A stretch of DNA of 64,000 nucleotides, taken from Bombyx mori. Taxonomy: Eukaryota > Arthropoda > Insecta > Lepidoptera > Bombycidae. How positions within the stretch are numbered: the first letter of the stretch is position 1; every line of letters begins with the position of its first letter. The position numbers and the translations under genes are program-made. Of this stretch, positions 10,934-22,300 are shown one piece after another. Location of the stretch: positions 6,703,501 through 6,767,500 of the forward strand of contig NC_085127.1 of NCBI RefSeq assembly GCF_030269925.1, in the 5' to 3' direction. Under the pieces are notes generated by a model. That model saw nothing but the letters and a program-made list of their open reading frames with translations, had not been told where the DNA came from and did not search any database.

Positions 10934-11186
10934 GGAAAGCGAGAGCGGATCACTAACTAGTATTAAATAAAACGCAGTCCAACTTTAATATCTCCAGAAA
11001 TACAACCGCTTAAAACAAAATAAACACAAAGAGTCTCCGGGGCATAGCTAATTATGCAAACAGCTTAATAATTAAGCCAAGCGAATTGTGTCTGAAACTC
11101 CCAACGATAGCTATTATCCAACTACATATTATATTTTAGAAAAGAAGTAAAATCTTCACTTTAAAAAAGAAATCAGACTGCATTTG
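10934..11186. other. Unassigned, AT-rich
   Basis: No gene or repeat recognised between the Bm1 fragment and the BmSE-type SINE. Confidence 0.4.
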
Positions 11187-11469
11187 ACGACCGTCTGGTG
11201 TAGTGGTAAGTGACATGGTCACTACACAAGGGGGTCGCGGGTTCGAACCCCGCCAAGGGAAGATATTTGTATGATAAATATAAATGTCTTTTCCATGGTT
11301 ATGGATGTATATTAAATATATGTATGTGTATAATAAAAATCTTACATTTATTTCCGTTATCTGGTACCTGTAACACAAGTTCTTTGCGAACTTATCACGG
11401 GACCAGTTAACGTGGCGTGATTGTTAGTAAATATTTATTTATTATTTATTTTATTTATTTATTTATTTA
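11187..11469 (+). mobile_element. BmSE-type tRNA-derived SINE
   Basis: The head (11190-11262) keeps both RNA polymerase III internal promoter boxes: A box tggtgtagtggtaa and B box gggttcgaacccc. The 3' end is a run of attt units (11428-11469), the hallmark of the silkworm BmSE family. The extra body downstream of the tRNA-like part and the ATTT tail make a SINE much likelier than a tRNA gene. Confidence 0.8.
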
Positions 11470-11508
11470 GTTCCTGTTTCCAGTTTCCTGTCATTACTGG
11501 CGTATGAA

Positions 11509-11746
11509 CGTTTCCAGAGGTCTTTTTTGCCACGCACCATCCGGCTATGGAATGAGCTCCCCTCCACGGTGTTTCCCGAGCGCTATGACATGTCCTTCTT
11601 CAAAAGAGGCTTGTGGAGAGTATTAAGTTGTAGGCAGCGGTTTGGCTCTGCCCTTGGCATTGCTGAAGTCCATAGGCGACGGTAACCACTCACCATCAGG
11701 TGGGCCGTATACTCGGCTGCACACAAAGGCAATAAAAAATAAAAAC
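11509..11746 (+). mobile_element. CR1-like LINE, 3' end fragment
   Basis: It starts cgtttccagaggtctttttt, codes for the ORF2 C-terminal tail (LPRTIRLWNELP-like, with an N-terminal scar) and ends ggcaataaaaaa. It directly follows the BmSE tail. Confidence 0.8.
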
Positions 11747-11956
11747 TAACGTGCTTACAGTATATGTACTTAACGTTATGTGATTACACCTATGTAAACG
11801 TAACAATATTTAGTGCAATGCAATTCAAGTATCTTGAATGTACCTACTGTACTAACGGCTATCCTATTCTTTAAACCAAACGCATAGCCAAAAGAAATAG
11901 GTAGGAAGGTGTTGCCAAAATGTGGGTGCGAACAACAAACCGTACATACCGTTTTT

Positions 11957-12202
11957 ACTGGTGGTAGGACGTCTTGTGAGTCCGCACGGGTAGGTACCAC
12001 CACCCTGCCTGTTTCCGCCGTGAAGCAGTAATGCGTTTCGGTTGGAAGGGTGGGGCAGCCGTTGTAACTATACTGAGATCTTAGAACTTATATCTCAAAG
12101 TGGTTGGCCCATTTACGTTGTAGATGTCTATGGGCTCCAGTAACTCCTTAACACCAGGTGGGCTGTGAGCTCGTTCACACATCTAAACAACAACAAAAAA
12201 AA
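11957..12202 (+). mobile_element. Bm1-type SINE, headless class
   Basis: It starts actggtggtaggacg and has a full body and an A-rich, c-interrupted tail. Confidence 0.9.
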
Positions 12203-12442
12203 GAATACAACCAGTACAAATAAAAAGGTCCAAAAACATGCTAATGCCGAAATGAAAAGAGGAGATACAACAGCGTTACTCGCTTTCTATAGGAGGCTGC
12301 CTTCCTCGACGACGGTCCGGCACTACTGGAGAGATGGAGAGACCGCAGAGTTGATATTATATAGCGACCGGTTGGCAATTGCGTCCTGATCCGGCAGGAT
12401 GGTTCTGACGCGGACTGCGATACTTTCTCATCGACTGCACTA

Positions 12443-12600
12443 TAATAATAATAATAATATAACTCTTTATTTGACACCACATGTACAGAGTAAGCACATA
12501 ACACAAATAATAGACGGTGACATAAATTGGCGGCCTTATCGCTGAAAGCGATCTCTTCCAGGCAACCTTGCAGGGAAAGGAATAGGCAAACTAGCATGGA
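12443..12600 (-). mobile_element. LINE 3' end with (TTA)n tail
   Basis: Read on the minus strand it ends in aataaagag and then a TTA microsatellite (12443-12462). About 80 bp upstream is a compact hairpin, atcgct-gaa-agcgat, around 12538-12553. Such hairpins plus microsatellite tails are typical reverse-transcriptase recognition ends of LINEs. I cannot name the family. The sequence at 12203-12442 is unassigned. Confidence 0.5.
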
Positions 12601-13160
12601 CGGTGCTATATCTTAATAAGCTTACATAAAAATATATACTTATATACACATGTGAAAAATAAACATAATATAAGATAGACCTACATACAATTAAATACAA
12701 ATAAATACTAAAAATATGCAAGTAAATACAAAATAAGTAGCAAGCTATACAGTTATATCATTCCGATAGAGGCACCCGTCACGTGCGGAGGTGCTCATCG
12801 TCCACTCGATCGCCCGGTCTTTGTTCGCCCGGCTTTTGTTAGCCCGGCCATTGTTCGCGCGACCTGTGTTCGTGATACATCTGCCGACCAAGTGTGTTTC
12901 CTGGAAGCTTTTATTTGTTTTGTTTTAGTTATTTTTGTGTTCGTGGAACATTTGCCGACAAAGTGTTTTCCTGCAAGTATTTATTTGTTTTGTTTCTTTT
13001 TGTAATTTCTGTTTTGTTGTGCTTTTTCTTTGTCCTGTAGTAATCGCGCCGCATTGCCACCTGTGTTCAATAGAACCGCTCAGGTCCGAGAAGGTGGGGC
13101 CTCGCCGCAAGGCGAGTGTTTTCAAGACCCGGGGCCGCCCCACCTGGGTACTCAGCGATC

Positions 13161-14789
13161 ATGGACGCTGTATTCGCGGAATTCCTCCGACTTCGCCACC
13201 CACAGCTCGCCTCAGAGTTTCTGGCCTTCAAGGCCAATCACACTGCGAGCCCTCTCGAGGACTCCGCCGCGCTCGCTGCTCCTGCGTCGCCTGTACCTGC
13301 GTGCAGAGCTTCTGCATTGAGCACCGCAGCCTCTGTCGTGCCTGCCGCTCCCGTGTCGCCTATACTGGCGAGAAAAGCTGCTGCGTCGTCCGCCGTGACC
13401 ATCGTTTCAGCTGAGCGATCATCCGCGGCCTCCGTCGCGCCCTCTAAAACACCTACACTTGCTCGTAGGTCGCCTGCACCCGCCTCCTCGTGCTCCGACT
13501 CTGACTCGGACATGGAGGTCGACCTCGCCCCCGCCTCATCGACGGATGGATTCACCCTGGTACAGAAGGGTAAGAAGCGTGCCGCGGAGTCTCGAGCTCC
13601 TGCGGCCGCTAAAATTAGCAAAGCCGTGAACGCGTCGCGCCCCCGCCCTCAGACTCCCGTTGCGCCCCCAGCCCGTGCCACTCCGTCGCCGCGTCCGGTG
13701 GCACAAAATAAAACCCAGACCCCTCCCCCGGTTATCCTTCAGGAGAAGGCAGCTTGGGATCGAGTTTGCCTGGCCCTTAAGGGCAAAAATATAAATTTCA
13801 CGAATGCCCGTAACCTCGCGAACGGCATTCAAATTAAGGTTCAAACACCCGACGACCATAGGGCCCTCTCTTCTTACCTCCGTAAGGAACGTATAAGTTT
13901 CCATACTTATACGCTCCAGGAGGAGCGCGAACTCCGCGTTGTAATACGCGGAATCCCTAAAGAGTTAGATGTAGAGCTCGTCAAGGCCGATCTGTTAGAA
14001 CAGGGCTTTCCAGTGAATTCTGTGCACCGTATGCACACCGGTCGCGGTAGGGAGCCATATAATATGGTTCTAGTCACCCTCCAGCCTACCCCCGAGGGTA
14101 AGAAAATCTTCAACACACAGACCGTCTGTAGGCTCTCCGGTATCGCCATCGAAGCCCCCCCTAAAAAAGGCACTCCTAGCCAGTGCCATAACTGTCAATT
14201 GTACGGGCACTCTTCCCGTAACTGTCACGCGCGCCCCCGATGTGTTAAGTGTTTGGGCGATCACGCCACGGCCCTCTGCGCTCGCGACCAAAAAACCGCG
14301 ACGGAACCGCCTAGCTGCGTCCTGTGTCGAACACAGGGTTACCCCGCGAATTACCGTGGTTGCCCCCGAGCCCCTAAAATAAATCGCCGTGTCGCCCGCC
14401 AAAACCGCCTCCGAGCTTCCGGCCCAGACATCAAAGCCTCGGCACCCTCTGCGTCGCAGGCTAAGCCAGCGTTCGTTCCGGCGGCGGTGCCCAGTGTCTC
14501 GGCCTGGGCAAAACCGCTGCCGTACACGAACACGGCTACAACTCCCTCCTCCGCGATTCGTCCCGCCCCCGCGACTCGTCCCTCTCCCGCGACTTGCCCT
14601 CCGACCGCGTCCGAAAATCTCGCTTTAGCGATCGACTTCTTTCAGTCGATCAACTTTGAGCGCGTTAACGCTTTAGGCGACGCCATTCGCGCTGCCTCCA
14701 CTGCACAACACTTTATCGCCGTTGTGCAGGAATACGCCGACGTATACGCGTCATTAAATACGTACGTCCTCCCCTCACTCCGCCGGTAA
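13161..14789 (+). CDS. jockey-type LINE ORF1 protein (gag-like)
   Basis: This 542-residue nucleic-acid-binding protein should coat the element RNA and help deliver it to the nucleus. The ATG at 13161 has A at -3 and G at +4; the frame is open upstream to 13116 but without a better start. The N-terminal half is Ala/Pro/Ser-rich and low in complexity. A folded region spans about residues 190-330. Zinc knuckles start near residue 342: CHNCQLYGHSSRNC, then CVKCLGDHATALC, then CVLCRTQGYPANYRGC. The third has Tyr where family members normally have His, a one-base change that may weaken zinc binding. ORF2 starts three bases after this stop. High GC contrasts with the AT-rich surroundings. Confidence 0.9.
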   Translation: MDAVFAEFLRLRHPQLASEFLAFKANHTASPLEDSAALAAPASPVPACRASALSTAASVVPAAPVSPILARKAAASSAVTIVSAERSSAASVAPSKTPTLARRSPAPASSCSDSDSDMEVDLAPASSTDGFTLVQKGKKRAAESRAPAAAKISKAVNASRPRPQTPVAPPARATPSPRPVAQNKTQTPPPVILQEKAAWDRVCLALKGKNINFTNARNLANGIQIKVQTPDDHRALSSYLRKERISFHTYTLQEERELRVVIRGIPKELDVELVKADLLEQGFPVNSVHRMHTGRGREPYNMVLVTLQPTPEGKKIFNTQTVCRLSGIAIEAPPKKGTPSQCHNCQLYGHSSRNCHARPRCVKCLGDHATALCARDQKTATEPPSCVLCRTQGYPANYRGCPRAPKINRRVARQNRLRASGPDIKASAPSASQAKPAFVPAAVPSVSAWAKPLPYTNTATTPSSAIRPAPATRPSPATCPPTASENLALAIDFFQSINFERVNALGDAIRAASTAQHFIAVVQEYADVYASLNTYVLPSLRR

Positions 14790-14792
14790 TCA

Positions 14793-16241
14793 ATGGCGTA
14801 TATAAGTAGAATAAAGCCCCTATCCGTAACGATAGGATTTTTTAACGCTTACGGTCTCGCAAATCAACGTGATCAGGTTTCTGACTTTTTGCGTGACCAT
14901 CAAATTGATATCTTTTTAGTGCAGGAGACCCTACTTAAGCCCGCGCGCCGTGACCCTAAAATCGCGAACTATAACATGGTCAGGAACGACAGGCTCTCTG
15001 CCCGTGGTGGTGGTACCGTCATTTACTATAGAAGAGCCCTGCATTGCGTCCCGCTCGATCCTCCCGCGCTAGCTAATATCGAAGCATCAGTGTGCCGAAT
15101 CTCACTGACGGGACACGCGCCGATCGTTATCGCGTCCGTTTATCTTCCACCGGATAAGATCGTTCTAAGCAGTGATATCGAGGCGCTGCTCGACATGGGG
15201 AGCTCTGTCATTCTGGCGGGCGACCTAAATTGTAAACACATCAGGTGGAACTCACACACCACAACCCCGAATGGCAGGCGGCTTGACGCGTTAGTCGATG
15301 ATCTCGCCTTCGATATCGTCGCTCCGGTAACCGCGACTCACTACCCGCTAAATATCGCGCATCGCCCGGATATACTCGACATAGCGTTATTAAAAAACGT
15401 AACTCTGCGCTTACACTCGATCGAAGTAGTTTCAGAGTTAGATTCAGACCACCGTCCCGTCGTTATGAAGCTCGGTCGCGCTCCCGATTCGGTTCCCGTC
15501 ACGAGGACTGTGGTGGATTGGCACACGCTGGGCATCAGCCTGGCTGAATCTGATCCACCATCGCTCCCGTTTAACCCGGACTCTATCCCGTCTCCTCAGG
15601 ATACCGCTGAAGCCATAGACATCTTAACGTCACACATCACCTCGACATTAGATAGGTCATCGAAACAAGTTGTAGCGGAGGACTTCCTTCACCGCTTCAA
15701 ATTGTCCGACGATATTAGGGAACTCCTTAGAGCTAAGAACGCCTCGATACGCGCCTACGACAGATATCCTACCGCGGAAAATCGTATTCAAATGCGTGCC
15801 CTACAACGCGACGTAAAGTCTCGCATCGCCGAAGTCCGAGATGCCAGATGGTCTGATTTCTTAGAAGGACTCGCGCCCTCCCAAAGGTCTTACTACCGCT
15901 TAGCTCGTACTCTCAAATCGGATACGGTAGTAACTATGCCCCCCCTCGTAGGCCCCTCAGGCCGACTCGCGGCGTTCGATGATGACGAAAAAGCAGAGCT
16001 GCTGGCCGATACATTGCAAACCCAGTGCACGCCCAGCACTCAATCCGTGGACCCTGTTCATGTAGAATTAGTAGACAGTGAGGTAGAACGCAGAGCCTCC
16101 TTGCCACCATCCGATGCGTTACCACCCGTCACCCCGATAGAAGTTAAAGACTTGATCAAAGACCTACGTCCTCGCAAGGCTCCCGGTTCCGACGGTATAT
16201 CTAACCGCGTTATTAAACTCTACCCGTCCAACTCATCGTGA
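14793..16241 (+). pseudogene. jockey-type LINE ORF2, endonuclease part (broken)
   Basis: This is the first part of the endonuclease/reverse transcriptase polyprotein, which nicks target DNA and primes cDNA synthesis there. An APE-type endonuclease covers about residues 10-225, with QETLLKP, LAGDLNCKHIRWNS and SDHRPVV motifs. A linker and the first reverse-transcriptase block (PRKAPGSDGISNRVIK) follow. The frame then ends at a TGA at 16239-16241. Homology continues in another frame from about 16220, so one missing base near 16220 explains the break. ORF2 begins with ATG three bases after the ORF1 TAA, so reinitiation after ORF1 is the likely mode of translation. Confidence 0.9.
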
Positions 16242-17677
16242 TGTTGGCATCTATTTTCAATGCCGCTATGGCAAACTGTATCTTTCCCGCAGTGTGGAAA
16301 GAAGCGGACGTTATCGGCATACATAAACCCGGTAAACCAAAAAATCATCCGACGAGCTACCGCCCGATTAGCCTCCTCATGTCTCTAGGCAAACTGTATG
16401 AGCGTCTGCTCTACAAACGCCTCAGAGACTTCGTCTCATCCAAGGGCATTCTCATCGATGAACAATTCGGATTCCGTACAAATCACTCATGCGTTCAACA
16501 GGTGCACCGCCTCACGGAGCACATTCTTGTGGGGCTTAATCGACCAAAACCGTTATACACGGGAGCTCTCTTCTTCGACGTCGCAAAAGCGTTCGACAAA
16601 GTCTGGCACAATGGTTTGATTTTCAAACTATTCAACATGGGCGTGCCGGATAGTCTCGTGCTCATCATACGGGACTTCTTGTCGAACCGCTCTTTTCGAT
16701 ATCGAGTCGAGGGAACCCGCTCCTCCCCACGACCTCTCACAGCTGGAGTCCCGCAAGGCTCTGTCCTCTCACCCCTCCTATTTAGCTTATTCGTCAACGA
16801 TATTCCCCGGTCGCCGCCGACCAATTATTTAGCTCTATTCGCCGACGACACGACTGTTTACTATTCTAGTAGAAATAAGTCCCTAATCGCGAAGAAGCTT
16901 CAGAGCGCAGCCCTAGCCCTAGGACAGTGGTTCCGAAAATGGCGCATAGACATCAACCCAGCGAAAAGTACTGCGGTGCTATTTCAGAGGGGAAGCTCCA
17001 CACGGATTTCCTCCCGGATTAGGAGGAGGAATCTCACACCCCCGATTACTCTCTTTAGACAACCCATACCCTGGGCCAGGAAGGTCAAGTACCTGGGCGT
17101 TACCCTGGATGCATCGATGACATTCCGCCCGCATATAAAATCAGTCCGTGACCGTGCCGCGTTTATTCTCGGTAGACTCTACCCCATGATCTGTAAGCGG
17201 AGTAAAATGTCCCTTCGGAACAAGGTGACACTTTACAAAACTTGCATAAGGCCCGTCATGACTTACGCGAGTGTGGTGTTCGCTCACGCGGCCCGCACAC
17301 ACATAGACACCCTCCAATCCCTACAATCCCGCTTTTGCAGGTTAGCTGTCGGGGCTCCGTGGTTCGTGAGGAACGTTGACCTACACGACGACCTGGGCCT
17401 CGAATCAATTCGGAAATACATGAAGTCAGCGTCGGAACGATACTTCGATAAGGCTATGCGTCATGATAATCGCCTTATCGTTGCCGCCGCTGACTACTCC
17501 CCGAATCCTGATCATGCAGGAGCCAGTCACCGTCGACGCCCTAGACACGTCCTTGCGGATCCATCAGATCCAATAACCTTTGCATTAGATGCCTTCAGCT
17601 CTAATACTAGGGGCAGGCTTAGGGACTCCGGTAACCGTACTCGTCGAACTCGACAAAGAGGTCGACGTGCAACCTAA
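16238..17677 (+). pseudogene. jockey-type LINE ORF2, reverse transcriptase part (shifted)
   Basis: This is the C-terminal two thirds of ORF2, open for 479 codons in the shifted frame. Reverse-transcriptase blocks run in order: SYRPISLL, DEQFGFR, DVAKAFDKVWH, GVPQGSVLSPLLF and the active-site FADDTTVYY (codons at 16838-16864). The thumb region follows, then the Arg-rich tail GRRAT. No further stops occur, so the upstream frameshift appears to be the only lesson-sized defect in the reading frame. Without correction or frameshifting this piece would not be made. Confidence 0.9.
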
Positions 17678-18131
17678 CCCATGCATCAGCCCGCTGAGTT
17701 TCTCGCCGGATCTTTTCAGCGGGTCGCGATTCCGATCCGGTAGTAGATTCATTCGCGAAGCAGCTACTCTTGAGTTGTTAGGTCTCCTTCGGAGGCGCTC
17801 GGGTAGCTGTTAGCAAATCCCACCCCTCTTGGCTGAGCCTTTGCTCGCCCACCTGTCCTGGTGAAACTGGAAAGGCCTTCGGGCCACCAGTAAACTTTCA
17901 ATCATAAAAAAAAAAAAAAAAACAGTTATATCGTAGGAGTCATATTATTGTGCAAGGTAGTGCGATTTTAATCTGAACTATCGGTCCGGCGTAATTGGGA
18001 TGGCCGAGCGTCTAGTTGCAGCGGTACCCAAGGTCACCCCTCATACCACTGCCAGGCGTTTGGACCTTCCGGCAAAAGTGCAAGTGAAAAGTCGCTTATT
18101 AAGTGGTATTCGCCCACGAGCCAGCGCTTCT

Positions 18132-18317
18132 TTACTGGAGCCCATAGACATCTACAACGTAAATGCACCACACACCTTGAGATATAAGTTAAAAGGTCTC
18201 AATATAGTTACAACGGCTGCCCCACCCTTCAAACCGAAACGCATTACTGCTTCACGACAGAAATGAGCAGGGTGGTGGTACCTACCCGTGCGGACTCACA
18301 AGAGGTCCTACCACCAA
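18132..18317 (-). mobile_element. Bm1-type SINE lacking its 3' end
   Basis: The 5' boundary (taccaccaataa) is normal. The copy stops before the conserved terminal 60 bp and has no A tail, so it was cut after insertion. The sequence at 17933-18131 beside it is unassigned. Confidence 0.85.
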
Positions 18318-18506
18318 TAAAACCTTGTAGGAGGATAGGCCCCCAAAAAACCTTACTTATGAACTATCAAACACAATAACCATAATAATGTGTGTTTTTT
18401 TTCTAGCCATTTTAAGTTTCAATTCATAGCTTAAAAACCAAACGAAGCCGTTTGAAAAACACCAAAAAATGTATTAAACCTTACACGAATATTTGTTTTG
18501 TTTATC

Positions 18507-18784
18507 TTTTTTTTTTCCTATCTAAGCTGATAGCCTTAGGGGCTATTTCAGCGTAACCCTAACGTTTGTAGGTGAGCTCACGGGGCTCAAACCTGATGAC
18601 GTTGCTAACACGAACCCAAGCAAGAGCCGTGCTTCGCAGAATCTACCACCGGATCGGAAACGCGACCCACTGAGAAGATCCGGCGAGAAACTCAGTGGGC
18701 TGTGTCTGAGAGTTAATTTACTCGTCGAGCCCTTCGTCGCAAGCGACGGGTTCGACGAGAACGGTGACCGGTGCTTGAAGTACC
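18507..18784 (-). mobile_element. jockey-type LINE 3' end, host of the R1 insertion
   Basis: Read on the minus strand this is the jockey-type 3' UTR, ending at 18507 in an A tail (T run 18507-18516). It is interrupted at 18784 by the R1 element and resumes at 25784-25793. Its own 10-bp duplication, tttgtttatc, lies at 18497-18506 and 25794-25803, so both outer ends are defined. Excluding the insert it is about 290 bp long and heavily 5'-truncated. Confidence 0.88.
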
Positions 18785-18811
18785 TTTTTTTTTTTTTTTT
18801 TTTTTTTTTTT

Positions 18812-19325
18812 CGGGTAGAGGGCCGAACCTCCTACGAGGTCCCCGCGCAAAAGGGGCGCGCGGGGTATGTGAGACTCAACGATCTGCATGGTGTTGTGAG
18901 CAGACCGCGGGCCCAAGGATTTTAGAGCCCACCCACTAAACGACTCCTCTGCACTCTTACACCCGACGTCCGATCCCCTCCGAGGTCAGAACCCGGATGA
19001 GGTAGGGGGGCTACCGCGGTCAACACTACAACCAGACGGCGCGGCTCACCCCAAGGACGCCCAGCCGACGGAGCCTTCGAGGCGAATCGAAGGCTCTAAA
19101 ACGTCAGCCGTCTCGGTACGGCAGCCCGTCGGGCCGCCCAGACGGTGCCGCTGGTGTCCCGGAATACCCCGCTGGACCAGAACCAGCCTGCCGGGTCGGG
19201 ACGCGATACACCGTCGACCGGTCGCTCTATTCACTCCACGGCAGCGCGCTAGAGTGCTGGTAGCGCGCCGCGCGGCCTCACCCCCTCAGGTCGCCCCTTG
19301 ACCTTCACCGGGGGGAGGCCGCCAC
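18812..19325 (-). other. 3' UTR of the R1-clade element
   Basis: It lies between the ORF2 stop and the A tail. Diverged relatives of its distal 200 bp occur at 2923, 43421 and 62459, so this is the most often retained part of the family, as expected for 5'-truncating retroposons. Confidence 0.75.
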
Positions 19326-22300
19326 CTACAGGGGCCGGGACGTACGGGCGTATTCCCGCCTCCGGCCCCCGGCTCGACGGCGACGGATCGGTGCGGAAAG
19401 GGAAGAGCTCTCCCTCTCTCGCTCCGCCGCCTCCTTCTGCGAGATGGTGGACTCGCAGAAGTCGAGCATCGCCTTCCAGGACGCGTCGCTGCCGAGCATC
19501 GTAGCCACGACGCGCGGCAGCGAGAGGTCCTCTCCAATGACCGCGACGAGGGCGGCGCGTTGCTCGTCGAATCCAGAGCAACGCGCCAGCGTGTGTTCCG
19601 CTGTGTCTTCCTCGTCGCGGTCCGCGCAGTGGTGGCACTGCGCCGTCGGTTCCCTTCCGGCTATCTTAAAGAGGTACCGGCCAAAACACCCATGGCCGGT
19701 CAACATCTGCGTCAGCCGGAAGGTGAGGCATCCGCGGTCGCGGCCCACCCAGTCCGCGAGGACCGGACGGACCGCCTCGACGGTACGGAGGCCGGCCGAC
19801 GGGTCCGCCAAGCGGCGAGACCACGCCTCCAGCACGGACCGCCGAGATTGGAGCCTCCGCGCTCGAACTACTCCTTCGCCGGGGCGCCCTTCCCCCCTAG
19901 AGCGGAGGTCGCTACGCCACCGGTAATCGGCAGCGAGCGCCTCCGCCTCCAGGTCCCAGGGTGGCGCCCCGGCGAGCAAGCACGCCGCCTCGAAGGAGAC
20001 GGTGCGGTATCCTCGGATCGCCCTGACCGCGATCGCGCGCTGCGGACGTCGCAGCGCGGCAACGTTCTGGCGGGTCAGGGCGTGGCACCATACGGGCGCG
20101 CCGTATAGTGCCATCGACCGCACCACCCCCATGTAGAGGCGGCGCGCCACCTGATCGGGACCCCCGACGTTTGGAAGGAGCCGGCTCAAAGAGCCGGCCG
20201 TTGCCATCAGCCGAGGGCCCAACTTCTCAAAGTGAGCGCGGAAGTTCCACCGACCGTCCAGTTCGAGGCCGAGGTACCGAAGACCGGTCACCCCGACCCC
20301 GACGCGGACGCCTCCGATCACGAGGTGGGCACCCACAGGCGGCGCTCGTCCCGGCCCGTGAAACATCAGGGCCTGGGTTTTGTCGAGCGCCACCTCGAGC
20401 CCCAACCGTCGGATCCTAGTGACGACGTGTGCCACGCCTGCGCACGCCAGACGGGCAGACTCCCGGTAGTCCCTCCCCGGAGCCACGACCAACGTGTCGT
20501 CGGCGTAACAGATTACGCTCAGCCCGGGGAGGGGTCCCCGAATGACGCCCCGCAGGACCCAGTCGTAGCCGATGTTCCACAGCAGGGGGCCCAGGACGGA
20601 CCCCTGCGGAACACCGCGCTCGACGGGGAAGCGGTACATCGCCCCACCGTGTCCGATGCACTGGATCGACCTGCCCTCGAGATAGGAGCCGATCAGTCGG
20701 CGGAGGTATGCGGGGACGCCGTGATACTCCAGCGCCCCCGCGATCACCGACCAGGGCAGGGTGTTGAAGGCGTTCCTTACATCTAAGGATAACGCCATCG
20801 CCACCCCGCCCCGGGATACGGCTTCATCGGAGAGGGCCCGCACGCGCAGAATTGCGTCGATAGTCGAGCGGCCCTCTCTGAAGCCGTATTGCTCCGCCGA
20901 AAGATCGGGACCCGTCTCGGTCAGGTGCCGGACGATGCGGGCCGCGACGATCCTCTCGAGCATCTTGCCCGCTTCGTCCAGCAACACGATGGGGCGATAG
21001 CCCGCGGGTGAGTCCGCGGGGCGCCCGTCCTTCCGCAGAAGGACCAGTCTGCCCGTCTTCCATTTCGACGGGAACCGTCCCGACTCGAGGCACGCTTCGA
21101 AAAGCCCCCCGAGCCGGTCCCCTAGGGCCTCGAAGGCCAAGCTCCAGACCCGGCCGTGAACGCCGTCAGGGCCAGGGGCCGTGTCCTTCGCTCTCATTTT
21201 GGACACGGCCGCATGGATCTCCGCCCCCGTGATAGGGGGAGGGGGCTCCTCGGCAGCGGGAACGCTGGGGCGACGTGGAGGCGTGCCCCACGTGGCGTCC
21301 ATCTGGGGGGGCTCAAAGTCCCCCCCCGCTGCCGGCGGGAAGAGTGCCGCAACAATTTCCCGCAGCTGCCGAGGCTGGAGCCGCTCGGTCACCGGGAGCG
21401 CCCACGGTTGCAGTTTCCTGCGAACCATCTTGTATGGGCGCCCCCAGGGATCTTCGTCGAGCGACTCCAGGAGAGTCTTCATGCTCTGCTTCTTGGCCTC
21501 GCTGATGGCCAGCTGCAGCGCCGTCTGCTTTTGACGACAGTCAGCGTGCAGCTGGGCCGCCGTCTCCGCGAACGCAGCGTCGCGACGACGGCGGCGGCGG
21601 TGGCGTGCGCTCCGGCGGCGCGCCCTCACGCACTCCTCTCGGAGTCTTGCGATCTCGGGCGACCACCAGAACGCACCCCCACGTGGTGCTCGGGGGCCGA
21701 CCCGGGGCATGGCGGCATCACAAATGTTTGCCATGCTGCCCCGGAACCAGTCGACCTCCGCATCCACGTCCGCGAGCCGCGCGGGTTTTGGCGCCCACGC
21801 AGCAACAGCGGCCGCCTCCATCAGCAACTCCTTGTTCATCCGTTTCAAGGCCCACCTGGGGAACGAACGGGGCGCACCTTGCGGGAGCTCCTCCTCGCCG
21901 CGGGCGCCCGCGGCTGACGACGATGACAAGGAGGAGGCGGAGAGCTCGAATCGGACGTATCTGTGGTCCGAGAGCGTCTCCGCCCCCTCGAGTACGCGCC
22001 AGCCGCGGGTGCGGCGCACGGCGGACGGGGACGCGAACGTCACGTCCACGTGAGATTCCCCGTTCCACCGCACGCAAGTCGCGACCGTGCCTCTGTTTAG
22101 AAGACAGAGGCCGGTCGCGATCGCCCACTCCGAAAGGGCCTCGCCTCGCGCATCCGTGCGGGGGGAACCCCAAGCCGTGCACTTGGCATTGAAGTCCCCC
22201 GCGACGATGACAGGGCGGGACCCGAGGCGGTGTAAAAGCGCCTCGAGCCCGCCCAGAAACCGCTCGAACTCGGCGAGGCTCCTGTTCGGAGAAAAGTACG

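Larger units (their letters stand above)
12760..17921 (+). mobile_element. Full-length jockey-type non-LTR retrotransposon
   Basis: The 11-bp direct repeat acagttatatc at 12749-12759 and 17922-17932 is the target-site duplication, which fixes both ends. In order: a GC-rich 5' UTR (12760-13160) where jockey-type elements carry their internal promoter, ORF1 (13161-14789), ORF2 (14793-17677, frameshifted), a 3' UTR with the gagtttctcgccggatc block, and an A tail from about 17905. Related 3' ends occur at 7255, 18507, 54992 and 56145. Clade assignment rests on protein motifs and the 3' UTR. Confidence 0.93.

Noticed and set aside
11190..11262. A functional tRNA gene
   Set aside because: A and B boxes are present, but the sequence continues into a SINE body with an ATTT tail and does not give a convincing acceptor stem.
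12165..12597. Frames around the 12.4-kb (TAA)n tract
   Set aside because: They cross a SINE tail, a microsatellite and a LINE 3' end; composition, not coding, explains them.
13238..14533. Minus-strand frames within jockey ORF1
   Set aside because: Antisense shadows of a GC-rich coding region with no recognisable domain.
18000..18080. tRNA(Leu/Ser)-like A box (ggatggccgagcg)
   Set aside because: No matching B box at the right distance and no cloverleaf that I could form.
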